From a virus, in the IMG/VR virus record IMGVR_UViG_3300025138_000037, positions 1 through 64,000 of that record: 64,000 nucleotides of DNA. The stretch is one strand, 5' to 3'. Under the pieces are notes generated by a model, which saw nothing but the letters and a program-made list of their open reading frames with translations, did no database searches and was not told the origin of the DNA. The translations under genes were made by a program, and so were the position numbers. Below are positions 1 to 8,205 of this stretch, in pieces (position 1 is the first letter of the stretch; every line of letters begins with the position of its first letter).

Positions 1-152
1 ACACCCCAATGGTCATTGTAAGGTGAGATTTGCCTTGTATCAAACATTAGTTTTGTAATTCTTCTTTTATTTAAAAGATACTTGTAAGAAATCTCAGCGA
101 TTTCAGGTGTGATAGTATTTTTTATTACTTGATAATTATTTTCTTTAAACAT
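1..152 (-). CDS. Partial 2OG-Fe(II) oxygenase-like protein (3' end outside window)
   Basis: Reading leftward from an ATG at 152, an open frame of 50 codons runs off the window edge. The start is preceded by GAGGATATA, a good ribosome binding site, and lies 8 bases beyond the stop of the next gene, as in an operon. The N-terminus (MFKENNYQVIKNTITPEIAE, then a YLLNKRR stretch) resembles the beginning of viral prolyl-4-hydroxylase-like oxygenases. The metal-binding residues lie beyond the window, so family membership rests on the N-terminal look and on the five oxygenase-like genes upstream in the same operon. Confidence 0.5.
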   Translation of the reverse strand, partial: MFKENNYQVIKNTITPEIAEISYKYLLNKRRITKLMFDTRQISPYNDHWG

Positions 153-159
153 TATATCC

Positions 160-630
160 TCAATCAATAAAGTAAGTTAAAGTCATTCTTGCATTGTGTA
201 TATTATCACCATAAAATCCTTCTGGACTATGTGGAATACTTGAAGAATAATTTATAAATCTATTATACTTATTTTCTATTATTGTTTTTTTCTCATTAAT
301 ATATAGTATTGTTCCAGAGTTTGATTGTGGATTATTATGTAGATAAATTAAACCGGCAGTAGTATGGTCATCTGTGTGAATACAATTTTCATCTAACTGT
401 ACGTCAGCTGTTTGATAGGCAAACCATAGATATATTTTACCACTTGATAGACCACAGTATTCTAGTATCTGCCTAGAGATATCATCATAGATACTATCTG
501 GTACATCTGCTCTCATACCTCTAAAGTATGACGTACCTGTATTACTATACCAATTCTGTTCTAATGCAATCTGACGAATGCCAGGAGCATCATCAAAGAA
601 ATTATCTGCCGTGTTGATTTCTTTGTGCAT
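160..630 (-). CDS. 2OG-Fe(II) oxygenase-like protein (DUF6445-like)
   Basis: The 156-residue product has the double-stranded beta-helix oxygenase signature: His85-x-Asp87 (CIHTDDHTTAGLIYLH), a GT element near residue 106, distal His134 and Arg148 as the likely 2-oxoglutarate anchor. The protein resembles DUF6445-type hypothetical oxygenases. An upstream ATG at 687 would give 175 residues but would overlap the previous gene by 86 bases with no good RBS. The ATG at 630 has AAGGTGAG about 13 bases upstream and is preferred, though the start is not certain. It is the fifth gene of the leftward operon. Substrate unknown. Confidence 0.7.
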   Translation of the reverse strand: MHKEINTADNFFDDAPGIRQIALEQNWYSNTGTSYFRGMRADVPDSIYDDISRQILEYCGLSSGKIYLWFAYQTADVQLDENCIHTDDHTTAGLIYLHNNPQSNSGTILYINEKKTIIENKYNRFINYSSSIPHSPEGFYGDNIHNARMTLTYFID

Positions 631-1237
631 TGTTTTTAAACGTCTCACCTTCCGCTCTTGTAAGTGTTGGTGTTTTGTCGTTTTCATCTAACCAACTATA
701 CCAACCTGTAATAATATATTTGTCTTCCGTCATAGACTTAATGCCATGATGTGCATGTGTCCATTGTGCAGGCCATATCATTGTAAGACCTTTGAGTGGT
801 GCTTTTCTATATTTTTGATACCAAAATTCTGTATGTCCTTCATCAGTTACCGTATTGAGAAAAGTCATAAAGGCTAAATGTCTTTTTCTACACACTATGT
901 TACCATTATTCTCATAATGCCATTGTGGGTAACCTTGACCTGGTGCATAGTGTTGAAGACTAATTTTTTCAGATATACTAAATTCTTCCTGGTTTTCATC
1001 TGACCAACGATATGTTCTCATATATTCCTCTAAACATCTTTGTAATATACCAACATATTTTTTGATTGTATCATTTTCATCTGCCCAATAATCTGTATCA
1101 GTAGATGATTTTACATCAGGTTTTATTTCACCGTCACCTACTCTACCTGGTCCTTTATTTGGGTTGTTGTTATGTAAATGAATTAATTCGTCACATGTGC
1201 CAGGGTCAATGGCATAATTGCCTATAAATGTTGTCAT
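602..1237 (-). CDS. 2OG-Fe(II) oxygenase (prolyl hydroxylase-like)
   Basis: The 211-residue protein has a prolyl-4-hydroxylase-like fold signature. It shows WHYE with His107-x-Glu109 (Glu in place of the usual Asp), RHLAFMTFLN as the core strand, WPAQWTHAHHG with His161 or His163 as distal ligand, and KYIITGW with Lys173 as possible 2OG-binding base. A Fe(II)/2OG-dependent hydroxylation is expected from the family; the substrate cannot be read. Its ATG overlaps the stop of the upstream gene by four bases (ATGA), indicating translational coupling in the leftward oxygenase operon. Confidence 0.8.
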   Translation of the reverse strand: MTTFIGNYAIDPGTCDELIHLHNNNPNKGPGRVGDGEIKPDVKSSTDTDYWADENDTIKKYVGILQRCLEEYMRTYRWSDENQEEFSISEKISLQHYAPGQGYPQWHYENNGNIVCRKRHLAFMTFLNTVTDEGHTEFWYQKYRKAPLKGLTMIWPAQWTHAHHGIKSMTEDKYIITGWYSWLDENDKTPTLTRAEGETFKNNAQRNQHGR

Positions 1238-1797
1238 ACTATTTTAAACTCCTTCATATCTGTTATAATATAATTGCCTGCTACACTATATCTTTCTTCA
1301 TGTGTTTTCAGTATCTTATGTGGTGTGTTAGATAGAAATATTAATAAACTACCTTGTTCAACTGGCATATTAAAACTTGTCATGTTGAATATATTATATC
1401 CTTTGACATGTGGTCTTAATCCGTCATTTGGCCAATTTTGAAACTGACAACTTTCTCCTTTATTTATATACAGTACAAAACTATATGTTGCGTTATTGTG
1501 TATATGTACTTCACCTTCCGTGTTAGGTTCATATTTTGTTGACCAAGACCTAGTAAGTTTTATTGGTGTGTCAAACACCATTACATTATCGTTAAATGCT
1601 TGTACTTCTTTTTCTACTTGATTTTTTATATATGAAAATTTATCAAGTAAATGTTCATCAACAGATTGATAACCAAATTCTATTTTACGATATTCTGTTT
1701 TCTTAACCCAATCTATAAAATCTTCCGTTAAATGTATCTTTGTAAATCCTAAAGGTTTACTGAATAATGGTTGTATTTTCAATTCTTGCGAGTTCAC
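1234..1797 (-). CDS. 2OG-Fe(II) oxygenase-like protein, HxH type
   Basis: The 187-residue product shows His98-Ile-His100 followed by a YSFVLYI strand, then GSLLIFLSNTPH with distal His160 and Arg169. This is the arrangement of putative oxygenases grouped as TIGR02466-like, where HxH sits at the position of the canonical HxD/E. The start is GTG at 1797, supported by AAGGA about nine bases upstream; it lies inside the 3' end of the preceding gene. The stop overlaps the next start by four bases. Substrate unknown. Confidence 0.7.
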   Translation of the reverse strand: MNSQELKIQPLFSKPLGFTKIHLTEDFIDWVKKTEYRKIEFGYQSVDEHLLDKFSYIKNQVEKEVQAFNDNVMVFDTPIKLTRSWSTKYEPNTEGEVHIHNNATYSFVLYINKGESCQFQNWPNDGLRPHVKGYNIFNMTSFNMPVEQGSLLIFLSNTPHKILKTHEERYSVAGNYIITDMKEFKIV

Positions 1798-2314
1798 TAT
1801 CTAATATTCCTTTCATCTCAACATTAAATGATATAATAATCTTTTCTTTATCTAGTAACATTTCTGGTGCTCTATGTAGTGTGTGACTAGGAAACATAAC
1901 AATATCTCCTTCATCTGCCTTAATAGGAAACACACCCAACTCTCTATCATATATTTGTGTTTTTGGTGTGCCTTCAGGTAGATTAACATAATAAACACCT
2001 GTGAAGTTTCTACCATGTATGTGCCAACCATGTGTTGAATTTTGCACATAAGATTGAAACCATATTTCAAACAATTCGTAGTTTGCATAACCGGCAGCCT
2101 GTACCATATTCAACAAGTGAGGTTCAAAGTAAGGTAGAAAAAATTTTAGCCAAGGTCTTTCATAGTCATTTGATATATCCCAATCCGTCTTTGTAATATT
2201 ATCATTATAGTATTTGTCATTACTTTGTTTGGGTTCTGCCCAGCCATCATGTACTGCTTGTATTAATTCTTTTTTGATTTTATTGTGATTAAGAAATTTT
2301 TGTTTTATTATCAT
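1757..2314 (-). CDS. 2OG-Fe(II) oxygenase-like protein, HxH type
   Basis: The 185-residue protein contains HGWHIHGRNFTGVYYVNLP (His98-x-His100), EGDIVMFPSHTLHRAP (distal His147) and a basic residue (Lys158) in KIIISFN, the order typical of TIGR02466-like oxygenases. I chose ATG 2314 because it forms an ATGA overlap with the upstream stop and has TAGGAT upstream. A start eight codons earlier (2338) would lie deep in the previous gene. It is second in the leftward operon. Confidence 0.75.
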   Translation of the reverse strand: MIIKQKFLNHNKIKKELIQAVHDGWAEPKQSNDKYYNDNITKTDWDISNDYERPWLKFFLPYFEPHLLNMVQAAGYANYELFEIWFQSYVQNSTHGWHIHGRNFTGVYYVNLPEGTPKTQIYDRELGVFPIKADEGDIVMFPSHTLHRAPEMLLDKEKIIISFNVEMKGILDSELARIENTTIIQ

Positions 2315-2910
2315 TTGTATGGGTATCCTAAGTTCCAAATTACTAACGAGTGTCTTATACCTTTTGTAACAGGCGTTACTCTATGCTTAACAAAAGAAGG
2401 AAATACACAAATAGACCCTCTTTGCCTTATCTCATCTACTTTAAATATGCCATTAGGTGTTTCAAACTCTAAGTCACCACCTTCATATTCATCAGAATGT
2501 GATAGTTGTAATGTACAGGATAACTTTCTTATCTTGCCTTGATATGCCTCATTTTGATTGTCAAAAGGTTTTACATCTTGGTCTTCATGCCAATGATAGT
2601 ATTGATTGAGTTTATACCTGGTAAATTGTGCAGGTTCTGAATAGTCCCATTCAAAGTTCCAACCAGCATTTGTATTTGCTTGATGTATGAGAGGGTGTAA
2701 TTCATTATAGACCCACGGCTCTGATATCCAAGATACATTACTGTTTCTATGTACTTTGATTTCTTCTTTTTTACCCTCTGCCTCTTTAGCAGATATCTGA
2801 CCTGTTGTAGCAAAATCTTCTTGGAGGGACTTACCAAACTGTACAATTTCGTCACATATCTTTGGTGGTATCGCTGATGTAAAATAATAATAATAGTTTT
2901 CCAATATCAT
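2311..2910 (-). CDS. PKHD-type 2OG-Fe(II) prolyl hydroxylase
   Basis: This is the clearest oxygenase of the cluster. The 199-residue protein has HWHED with His108-x-Asp110, RKLSCTLQLS, EGGDLEF, a CVFPSFVKHRVTPVTKG block with distal His176, and GIRHSLVIW with Arg186. All Fe(II) and 2-oxoglutarate ligands of the PKHD/P4H family are present, so it should be catalytically competent. It opens the leftward operon, back to back with gp13. No Shine-Dalgarno sequence precedes the ATG and no strong leftward promoter is evident in the 29-base divergent gap. Confidence 0.88.
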   Translation of the reverse strand: MILENYYYYFTSAIPPKICDEIVQFGKSLQEDFATTGQISAKEAEGKKEEIKVHRNSNVSWISEPWVYNELHPLIHQANTNAGWNFEWDYSEPAQFTRYKLNQYYHWHEDQDVKPFDNQNEAYQGKIRKLSCTLQLSHSDEYEGGDLEFETPNGIFKVDEIRQRGSICVFPSFVKHRVTPVTKGIRHSLVIWNLGYPYK

Positions 2911-2926
2911 ATAGGTATATATAATG

Positions 2927-2934
2927 CATAAATA
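2927..2934 (+). promoter_or_regulatory. T4-type late promoter element before gp13
   Basis: CATAAATA followed by GTATC and then the gp13 ATG. It differs at one base from the T4 late consensus TATAAATA. A start site five to six bases downstream would fall at the ATG itself, so gp13 would be leaderless from this promoter; no Shine-Dalgarno sequence is present. Confidence 0.55.
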
Positions 2935-2939
2935 GTATC

Positions 2940-3767
2940 ATGGCACAGAATAATCCAATTACAAGTAGAGAGACGTTAAAACAGTATTGTCTAAGGTCCT
3001 TAGGTAAACCTGTTATAGAAATCAATGTAGAAGATGACCAAGTAGAAGATAGAATTGATGAAGCATTGCAATACTTCGCACAATATCACTATGATGGTAC
3101 AGAAAGAATGTATCTTAAATACCAGATTACAGCAGATGATAAAACAAGGGCAGTAGCAAACGAAACTCTATCTACAGTAACAGATAGTGCTGATAGTACA
3201 GTAACAGCAGTATGGCGTGAAGGTAAAAATTATATACCCATGCCATCTAATGTTATGTCTGTGGTACAAGTCTTTCCTTTTACAGATAAGGCCGCATTAA
3301 ATTTATTTGATGTACGATATCAATTAAGATTAAATGATTTGTATGATTTTTCATCAACAAGTATAGTACATTACGATATGACGTTGAGACATTTAGATAT
3401 GTTAGACCATATACTTACAGGTGAAAGACCTATAAGATACAATGCACACAAAAACAGATTGTATATAGACATGGACTGGAACCATGATGTGGATGCAGGT
3501 GATTACCTCATCATAGAATGTTTTAGAAAACTAGATGGTTCTTCCTTTACAGACGTTTTTGATGACATATTTTTAAAGAAGTACCTTACACAGTTAATCA
3601 AAAGACAATGGGGTGCCAACTTAATTAAGTTTCAAGGTGTTGCAATGTTAGGTGGTGTTGCATTAAATGGCGAACAACTCTATACACAGGCGCAAGAAGA
3701 ACTAAACAAACTAGAAGAACAAATACAATTAGCTTACGAATTACCACCGCAATACATGGTAGGATAA
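2940..3767 (+). CDS. gp13: gp13 neck protein
   Basis: The 275-residue protein matches the T4-like head-completion/neck protein gp13 as found in marine T4-like phages: an acidic helical N-terminus (INVEDDQVEDRIDEALQYF), a central beta-rich part, and a C-terminal helical tail rich in Glu and Gln. gp13 and gp14 close the portal after DNA packaging and form the tail attachment site. It is first in the rightward late block and is followed four bases later by gp14, the conserved order. Confidence 0.9.
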   Translation: MAQNNPITSRETLKQYCLRSLGKPVIEINVEDDQVEDRIDEALQYFAQYHYDGTERMYLKYQITADDKTRAVANETLSTVTDSADSTVTAVWREGKNYIPMPSNVMSVVQVFPFTDKAALNLFDVRYQLRLNDLYDFSSTSIVHYDMTLRHLDMLDHILTGERPIRYNAHKNRLYIDMDWNHDVDAGDYLIIECFRKLDGSSFTDVFDDIFLKKYLTQLIKRQWGANLIKFQGVAMLGGVALNGEQLYTQAQEELNKLEEQIQLAYELPPQYMVG

Positions 3768-3771
3768 AAAC

Positions 3772-4644
3772 ATGCGAAATAATTATTTCAGTCATGGCAC
3801 ACGCTCTGAAAAAAATCTATATGAAGATTTAATTATAGAGCAACTAAAGATATACGGACATGAAGTTCATTATCTGCCAAGAAAAACTGTTACGGAAGAT
3901 AAAATATTAGGCGAAGTACCTGATAGTCAGTACACAGAAAATTACATGATTGAAATGTATGTGGAAGACGTAAATGGTTTTGCAGGTTCAGGTGATTTAG
4001 TAGGTAAGTTTGGATTAGAAATAAGAGACGAATTAACTTTTGTGGTCAGCAGACGTACATTTGAAATGCTTGTCGACCAACCATCAAATACAATATCAAT
4101 TAATCGTCCTATAGAAGGTGATGTTATATACATGCCTCTATTCAAAAAGTTTTGGCAAGTTGATTTTGTTGAAGATGAGGACCCAATGTATCAAATCAAT
4201 GATTTGCCTATCTTCAAACTTAAATGTTCAGTATGGGAATACAGTTCAGAATTAGTTGATACAGGTATTACAGAAATTGATGAGAAACTAGAAAACGTAT
4301 CACTAGACTTGTTACTTAATCAGATTACATTAGAGAGTGGTACAACAAGTGCAGGTTCATTAATGGCTGAAGCATCTGACGGTAACATTGAAGCGTTATT
4401 GACAGAAGCAGGCGCTTACTTAGTAGATGAGGTAGATGGTGATAATATAATTATGGAAGATGACCCTAATTATGTTGACTATATAGTACAAGAGGATGCA
4501 TTAACAGGTAACTTAGCAACGGATTCAAGTGGTGCAAGTAATATAAGTTTTGATGATGAGGCAGGATTAAATGATACTGATTCCTCAAACGATATATTTG
4601 ACTTTAGTGAAAAGAACCCATTTGGTGACCCAAGCGATATATAA
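3772..4644 (+). CDS. gp14: gp14 neck protein
   Basis: The 290-residue protein lies directly behind gp13 and matches gp14 neck protein by position and content. The N-terminal half begins with NYFSHGTRSEKNLYEDLIIE and continues with IYMPLFKKFWQVDFVED, a typical marine gp14 segment. The C-terminal third is strongly acidic and Asp/Ser-rich. It acts with gp13 in joining head and tail. Its start sits four bases after the gp13 stop. Confidence 0.88.
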   Translation: MRNNYFSHGTRSEKNLYEDLIIEQLKIYGHEVHYLPRKTVTEDKILGEVPDSQYTENYMIEMYVEDVNGFAGSGDLVGKFGLEIRDELTFVVSRRTFEMLVDQPSNTISINRPIEGDVIYMPLFKKFWQVDFVEDEDPMYQINDLPIFKLKCSVWEYSSELVDTGITEIDEKLENVSLDLLLNQITLESGTTSAGSLMAEASDGNIEALLTEAGAYLVDEVDGDNIIMEDDPNYVDYIVQEDALTGNLATDSSGASNISFDDEAGLNDTDSSNDIFDFSEKNPFGDPSDI

Positions 4645-4654
4645 AGGATAAATT

Positions 4655-5473
4655 ATGTTTAAAGACGCACAATACCATGAATTGATAAGAAAAACAATTG
4701 TGGCATTTGGCACATTGTTTAACGATATTTACATCTATCGTAAATCAAGCACAGGTAAAGTAACTCAGAAAATGAAAGTACCTTTAGCATATGGGCCAAA
4801 ACAAAAATTTTTAGCAAGAATAGACCAAGATAGTTCAAGGTCAGCAGATAACCCTATTACTACAGCGTTAACTTTACCAAGAATAGGTTTTGAATTAACA
4901 AGTTTATCTTACGACCCAGCAAGAAAATTAAATAGAGTACAAAAGTTTAAAAAGGTAAAAGGTGCAGACGCTAAGTCAGTACAAAGTTCTTACATGCCAG
5001 TACCTTACAATGTAGGGTTTACTATGTTTACAATGGCAAAAAATAGTGAAGACGCTTTACAAATTGTAGAACAAATATTACCTATGTTTCAACCTGACTA
5101 TACTGTGGCACTCAATGTTATGCCTAACTTAAATATAGTAAGAGACGTACCTATTGTATTAAATGATGTATCTTACGAAGATAGTTATGATGGTGCATTT
5201 ACAGAAAGACGAGTGTTAATGTACACTATGACTTTCACAGCGAAAATGTATTTATACGGACCAGTAACATCAACAGGTGTTATCAAACAAGTACAAGTAG
5301 ACCAATACACGGATACAAATACTACTACGGCAAAACGTGAACAAAGATATGTTGTAAAACCAAACCCAACTACGGCCAATGCTGATGATGATTTTGGATT
5401 TACAGAAACAACTTCTTTCTTCCAAGACGCTGATGAATATGACCCAGATAGCGGTACAGATAAAGAGTCCTAA
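4655..5473 (+). CDS. gp15: gp15 tail completion / sheath stabiliser
   Basis: The 272-residue protein follows gp14 by ten bases and has the gp15 features FKDAQYHELIRKTIVAFG at the N-terminus and LPRIGFELTSLSYDPARKLN in the centre. In T4, gp15 forms the hexameric ring capping the contracted or extended tail and contacts the neck. The C-terminal 40 residues are acidic and probably disordered. The gene overlaps the gp16 start by one base. Confidence 0.88.
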   Translation: MFKDAQYHELIRKTIVAFGTLFNDIYIYRKSSTGKVTQKMKVPLAYGPKQKFLARIDQDSSRSADNPITTALTLPRIGFELTSLSYDPARKLNRVQKFKKVKGADAKSVQSSYMPVPYNVGFTMFTMAKNSEDALQIVEQILPMFQPDYTVALNVMPNLNIVRDVPIVLNDVSYEDSYDGAFTERRVLMYTMTFTAKMYLYGPVTSTGVIKQVQVDQYTDTNTTTAKREQRYVVKPNPTTANADDDFGFTETTSFFQDADEYDPDSGTDKES

Positions 5474-5874
5474 TGAAAAAAGTCGAGGACAAACTAAACG
5501 AAATCCTTGATATATCTGAAACACTAGAGACAGTAAAACCTACACCAGTTATACCTCGTCCTAAAGAAAAAGAAGATATAGATAGTGATTATAAGTATAG
5601 CAGAGAAAATCTTTATAGTCTTGTAGAAAGAGGACAAGACGCCATTGATGGTATTGTTAATCTTGCAAAAGAAACAGACCACCCACGTGCCTATGAAGTT
5701 GCAGGTACCTTAATTAAAAACGTAGGTGATGTGACAGAAAAATTATTGATATTACAAGAGAAGATGAAAAAACTAAATGATGAAGTGGTGAAAGGTCCTA
5801 ATAAAGTTGAAAATAATTTGTTTGTAGGTTCTACAGCAGAATTACAGAAACTTATAAAAAAGAAAAATGATTAA
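5473..5874 (+). CDS. gp16: gp16 small terminase subunit
   Basis: The 133-residue mostly helical protein (a coiled-coil-like stretch near residues 75-110, basic C-terminus) lies between gp15 and gp17. It matches the small terminase gp16, which regulates the packaging motor and recognises DNA. The T4 protein is about 164 residues, so this one is slightly short, as is usual in marine relatives. Its 3' end overlaps an inserted oxygenase gene by eight bases. Confidence 0.85.
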   Translation: MKKVEDKLNEILDISETLETVKPTPVIPRPKEKEDIDSDYKYSRENLYSLVERGQDAIDGIVNLAKETDHPRAYEVAGTLIKNVGDVTEKLLILQEKMKKLNDEVVKGPNKVENNLFVGSTAELQKLIKKKND

Positions 5875-6469
5875 TACTTGGATAAATGATACTCACTTAT
5901 GGACAACACCTTTATTTAACTTTAACTTTCCTGTTGAACATAAATGGGTGCAATACATAAAAGATAAACAAGACCAGTTAAAAGACAATACACAAAATCC
6001 AGAAGGTGCATATACAACAAGAACTAACTTATATGAACTCAAAGTTTTTGAACCTTTAGTTTCAACATTTAAAGAAATGAGTTATGCTACATTTGGTAAA
6101 AATTGTGTAGATGTAAAAGTAAGTAACATGTGGGCAAACATATTAAAACGTGGTGACTATCATTTGTTACATACACATAACGAACACACTATGAGTGGTG
6201 CATACTATTTACGAGTACCTGAAAACTCAGGTCAAATATATTTTAGAGACCCAAGACCACAAACAAACTCATGGACAACAAAGTTTATAGACAAAGGTAA
6301 TATGAGATTTTATAATGTAGGTGAAGGTGATTTATATTTTTGGCCATCTTTCTTAGACCATGGTACAACACCACATGGTTCTGACGAAGAAAGAATTGTA
6401 ATATCTTTTGATTTAGATTATTCAGGACCTGATTATAAGTTTGGAGATAATGGATACAATGGCGAATAA
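5867..6469 (+). CDS. 2OG-Fe(II) oxygenase-like protein, HxH type
   Basis: The 200-residue protein carries HLLHTHNEHTMSGAYYL (His102-x-His104), GEGDLYFWPSFLDHG (distal His165) and EERIVISFD (Arg176), the TIGR02466-like oxygenase pattern. It is inserted between the two terminase subunit genes, overlapping gp16 by eight bases and ending 30 bases before gp17. It should therefore be expressed late with the packaging genes. Substrate unknown; hydroxylation of a late protein, DNA or a small molecule is equally open. Confidence 0.78.
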   Translation: MINTWINDTHLWTTPLFNFNFPVEHKWVQYIKDKQDQLKDNTQNPEGAYTTRTNLYELKVFEPLVSTFKEMSYATFGKNCVDVKVSNMWANILKRGDYHLLHTHNEHTMSGAYYLRVPENSGQIYFRDPRPQTNSWTTKFIDKGNMRFYNVGEGDLYFWPSFLDHGTTPHGSDEERIVISFDLDYSGPDYKFGDNGYNGE

Positions 6470-6498
6470 AATAAACGAAGACTATGAAAGGTTAATAC

Positions 6499-8148
6499 AT
6501 GTACGCTAGTCAAAGTAAAAGTTACCTTGGAAATCCTAATTTAAAGGCAGCCAATCAAAAGATACGTTACACAAAGAAACAAGTACGAGAATTTGTGGCG
6601 TGCCAAGATAACCCTATTTATTTTATTACAAATTATTTACAGATAGTTACACTTGACCATGGACTACAACCATTTAAGTTATACGAGTTTCAAAAAGAAA
6701 TGGTTGATAAGTTTCATAACAATAGATTTACCATATGTAAATTACCAAGACAGACAGGTAAATCAACAACAATTATTGCTTATCTATTACACTATGCCAT
6801 ATTTAATCAAAATGTAAATATTGCCATACTGGCCAACAAGGCTGCGGTTGCAAGAGACTTACTAGGTCGTTTACAACTGGCATATGAAAATTTACCTAAG
6901 TGGTTACAACAAGGTGTTATTAACTGGAATAAAGGTAACTTAGAATTAGAAAATGGTAGTAAAATACTGGCGGCTGCAACATCATCAAGTGCCGTACGTG
7001 GTGGTTCTTATAACGTTATATTCTTAGACGAGTTTGCCTATGTACCTAATAATATTGCAGAACAATTTTTTAGTTCAGTTTATCCTACAATCTCCTCTGG
7101 TAAAAGTTCTAAGGTAATGATAGTTTCTACACCACATGGTATGAATATGTTTTACAAGTTATGGAATGACGCACAAAATCAACGCAACAGTTATGTACCT
7201 ATTGAAGTACATTGGTCAGAGGTACCAGGTAGAGACGAACAATGGAAAGCAGAAACAATAAAGAATACAAGTGAGGCACAGTTTAGAACAGAGTTTGATT
7301 GTGAGTTCTTAGGTAGTGTAGATACATTAATTACACCTAGTAAGTTAAGAATGTTATCACATAACACACCAAGAACAAGTAATGCAGGTTTAGATATACA
7401 TGAAATGCCACAAAAAGATAAAAGATATGTAATCACCGTTGATGTTGCAAGAGGCACCGTCAATGACTATTCTGCTTTTGTTGTTATAGACGCAACAAGT
7501 ATACCTTATAGAGTTGTTGCAAAGTATAAGAACAATGAAATCAAACCATTACTCTTTCCACAAATTATTCATAAGATTGCAACACAGTACAATCAGGCAG
7601 AGGTACTCATTGAGGTAAATGACATTGGTGGTCAAGTTGCAGACACAATGCAGTTTGATTTAGAATATGATAATCTGATTATGGTCAATCAACGAGGCAG
7701 GTCAGGTCAAGTTGCAGGTACAGGATTTAGTGGAAAACAAAGTCAATTAGGTTTACGAACAACAAAGGCTACAAAGAAAATAGGTTGCTCTAACCTTAAA
7801 GCAATGGTAGAACATGATAAGATAATTATACAAGACTTTCATATTATACAAGAATTATCTACTTATATATTAAAAGGTAAAGAAAAATTTGAAGCGGAAG
7901 AAGGGTCAAGTGACGATTTAGTTACCTGTTTAGTTATGTTTGCATGGTTATCAAATCAAACATATTTCAAAGAACTCACAGACCAAGATATACGTGCCAG
8001 ATTAGTAGATGAACAATCACATCAAATGGAACAAGACATGGCACCCTTTGGATTTATTGATGACGGTGTAGATAATCCAGAAGGCGAGACATACAAAGAC
8101 CCCTATGGTACTACTTGGTCACCAGTTAAATACAAGAGAGGACTGTGA
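6499..8148 (+). CDS. gp17: gp17 large terminase subunit
   Basis: The 549-residue packaging motor has a Walker A loop LPRQTGKST at residues 82-90 and Walker B VIFLDE at 173-178. A C-terminal RNase H-like nuclease domain begins with ITVDVARGTVND and later shows EVNDIGGQVAD and SSDDLVTCL, which supply the acidic metal ligands. It pumps DNA into the prohead and cuts concatemers. Length is near the usual 550-610 residues. No strong RBS is adjacent, but AAAGG lies upstream of the ATG. Confidence 0.95.
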   Translation: MYASQSKSYLGNPNLKAANQKIRYTKKQVREFVACQDNPIYFITNYLQIVTLDHGLQPFKLYEFQKEMVDKFHNNRFTICKLPRQTGKSTTIIAYLLHYAIFNQNVNIAILANKAAVARDLLGRLQLAYENLPKWLQQGVINWNKGNLELENGSKILAAATSSSAVRGGSYNVIFLDEFAYVPNNIAEQFFSSVYPTISSGKSSKVMIVSTPHGMNMFYKLWNDAQNQRNSYVPIEVHWSEVPGRDEQWKAETIKNTSEAQFRTEFDCEFLGSVDTLITPSKLRMLSHNTPRTSNAGLDIHEMPQKDKRYVITVDVARGTVNDYSAFVVIDATSIPYRVVAKYKNNEIKPLLFPQIIHKIATQYNQAEVLIEVNDIGGQVADTMQFDLEYDNLIMVNQRGRSGQVAGTGFSGKQSQLGLRTTKATKKIGCSNLKAMVEHDKIIIQDFHIIQELSTYILKGKEKFEAEEGSSDDLVTCLVMFAWLSNQTYFKELTDQDIRARLVDEQSHQMEQDMAPFGFIDDGVDNPEGETYKDPYGTTWSPVKYKRGL

Positions 8149-8160
8149 AAGTTTGATTAT

Positions 8161-8168
8161 ACTAAATA
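8161..8168 (+). promoter_or_regulatory. Late promoter element before gp18
   Basis: ACTAAATA followed by GTAGT, 37 bases upstream of the gp18 ATG. The downstream leader holds AAGGAG at a normal distance from the start. The repeated form (T/C)(A/T)AAATAGTAGT recurs before gp22 and the gp3-like gene. Confidence 0.5.
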
Positions 8169-8205
8169 GTAGTAAGAAAAAACTTAAATTTAAGGAGAAA
8201 ACAAG

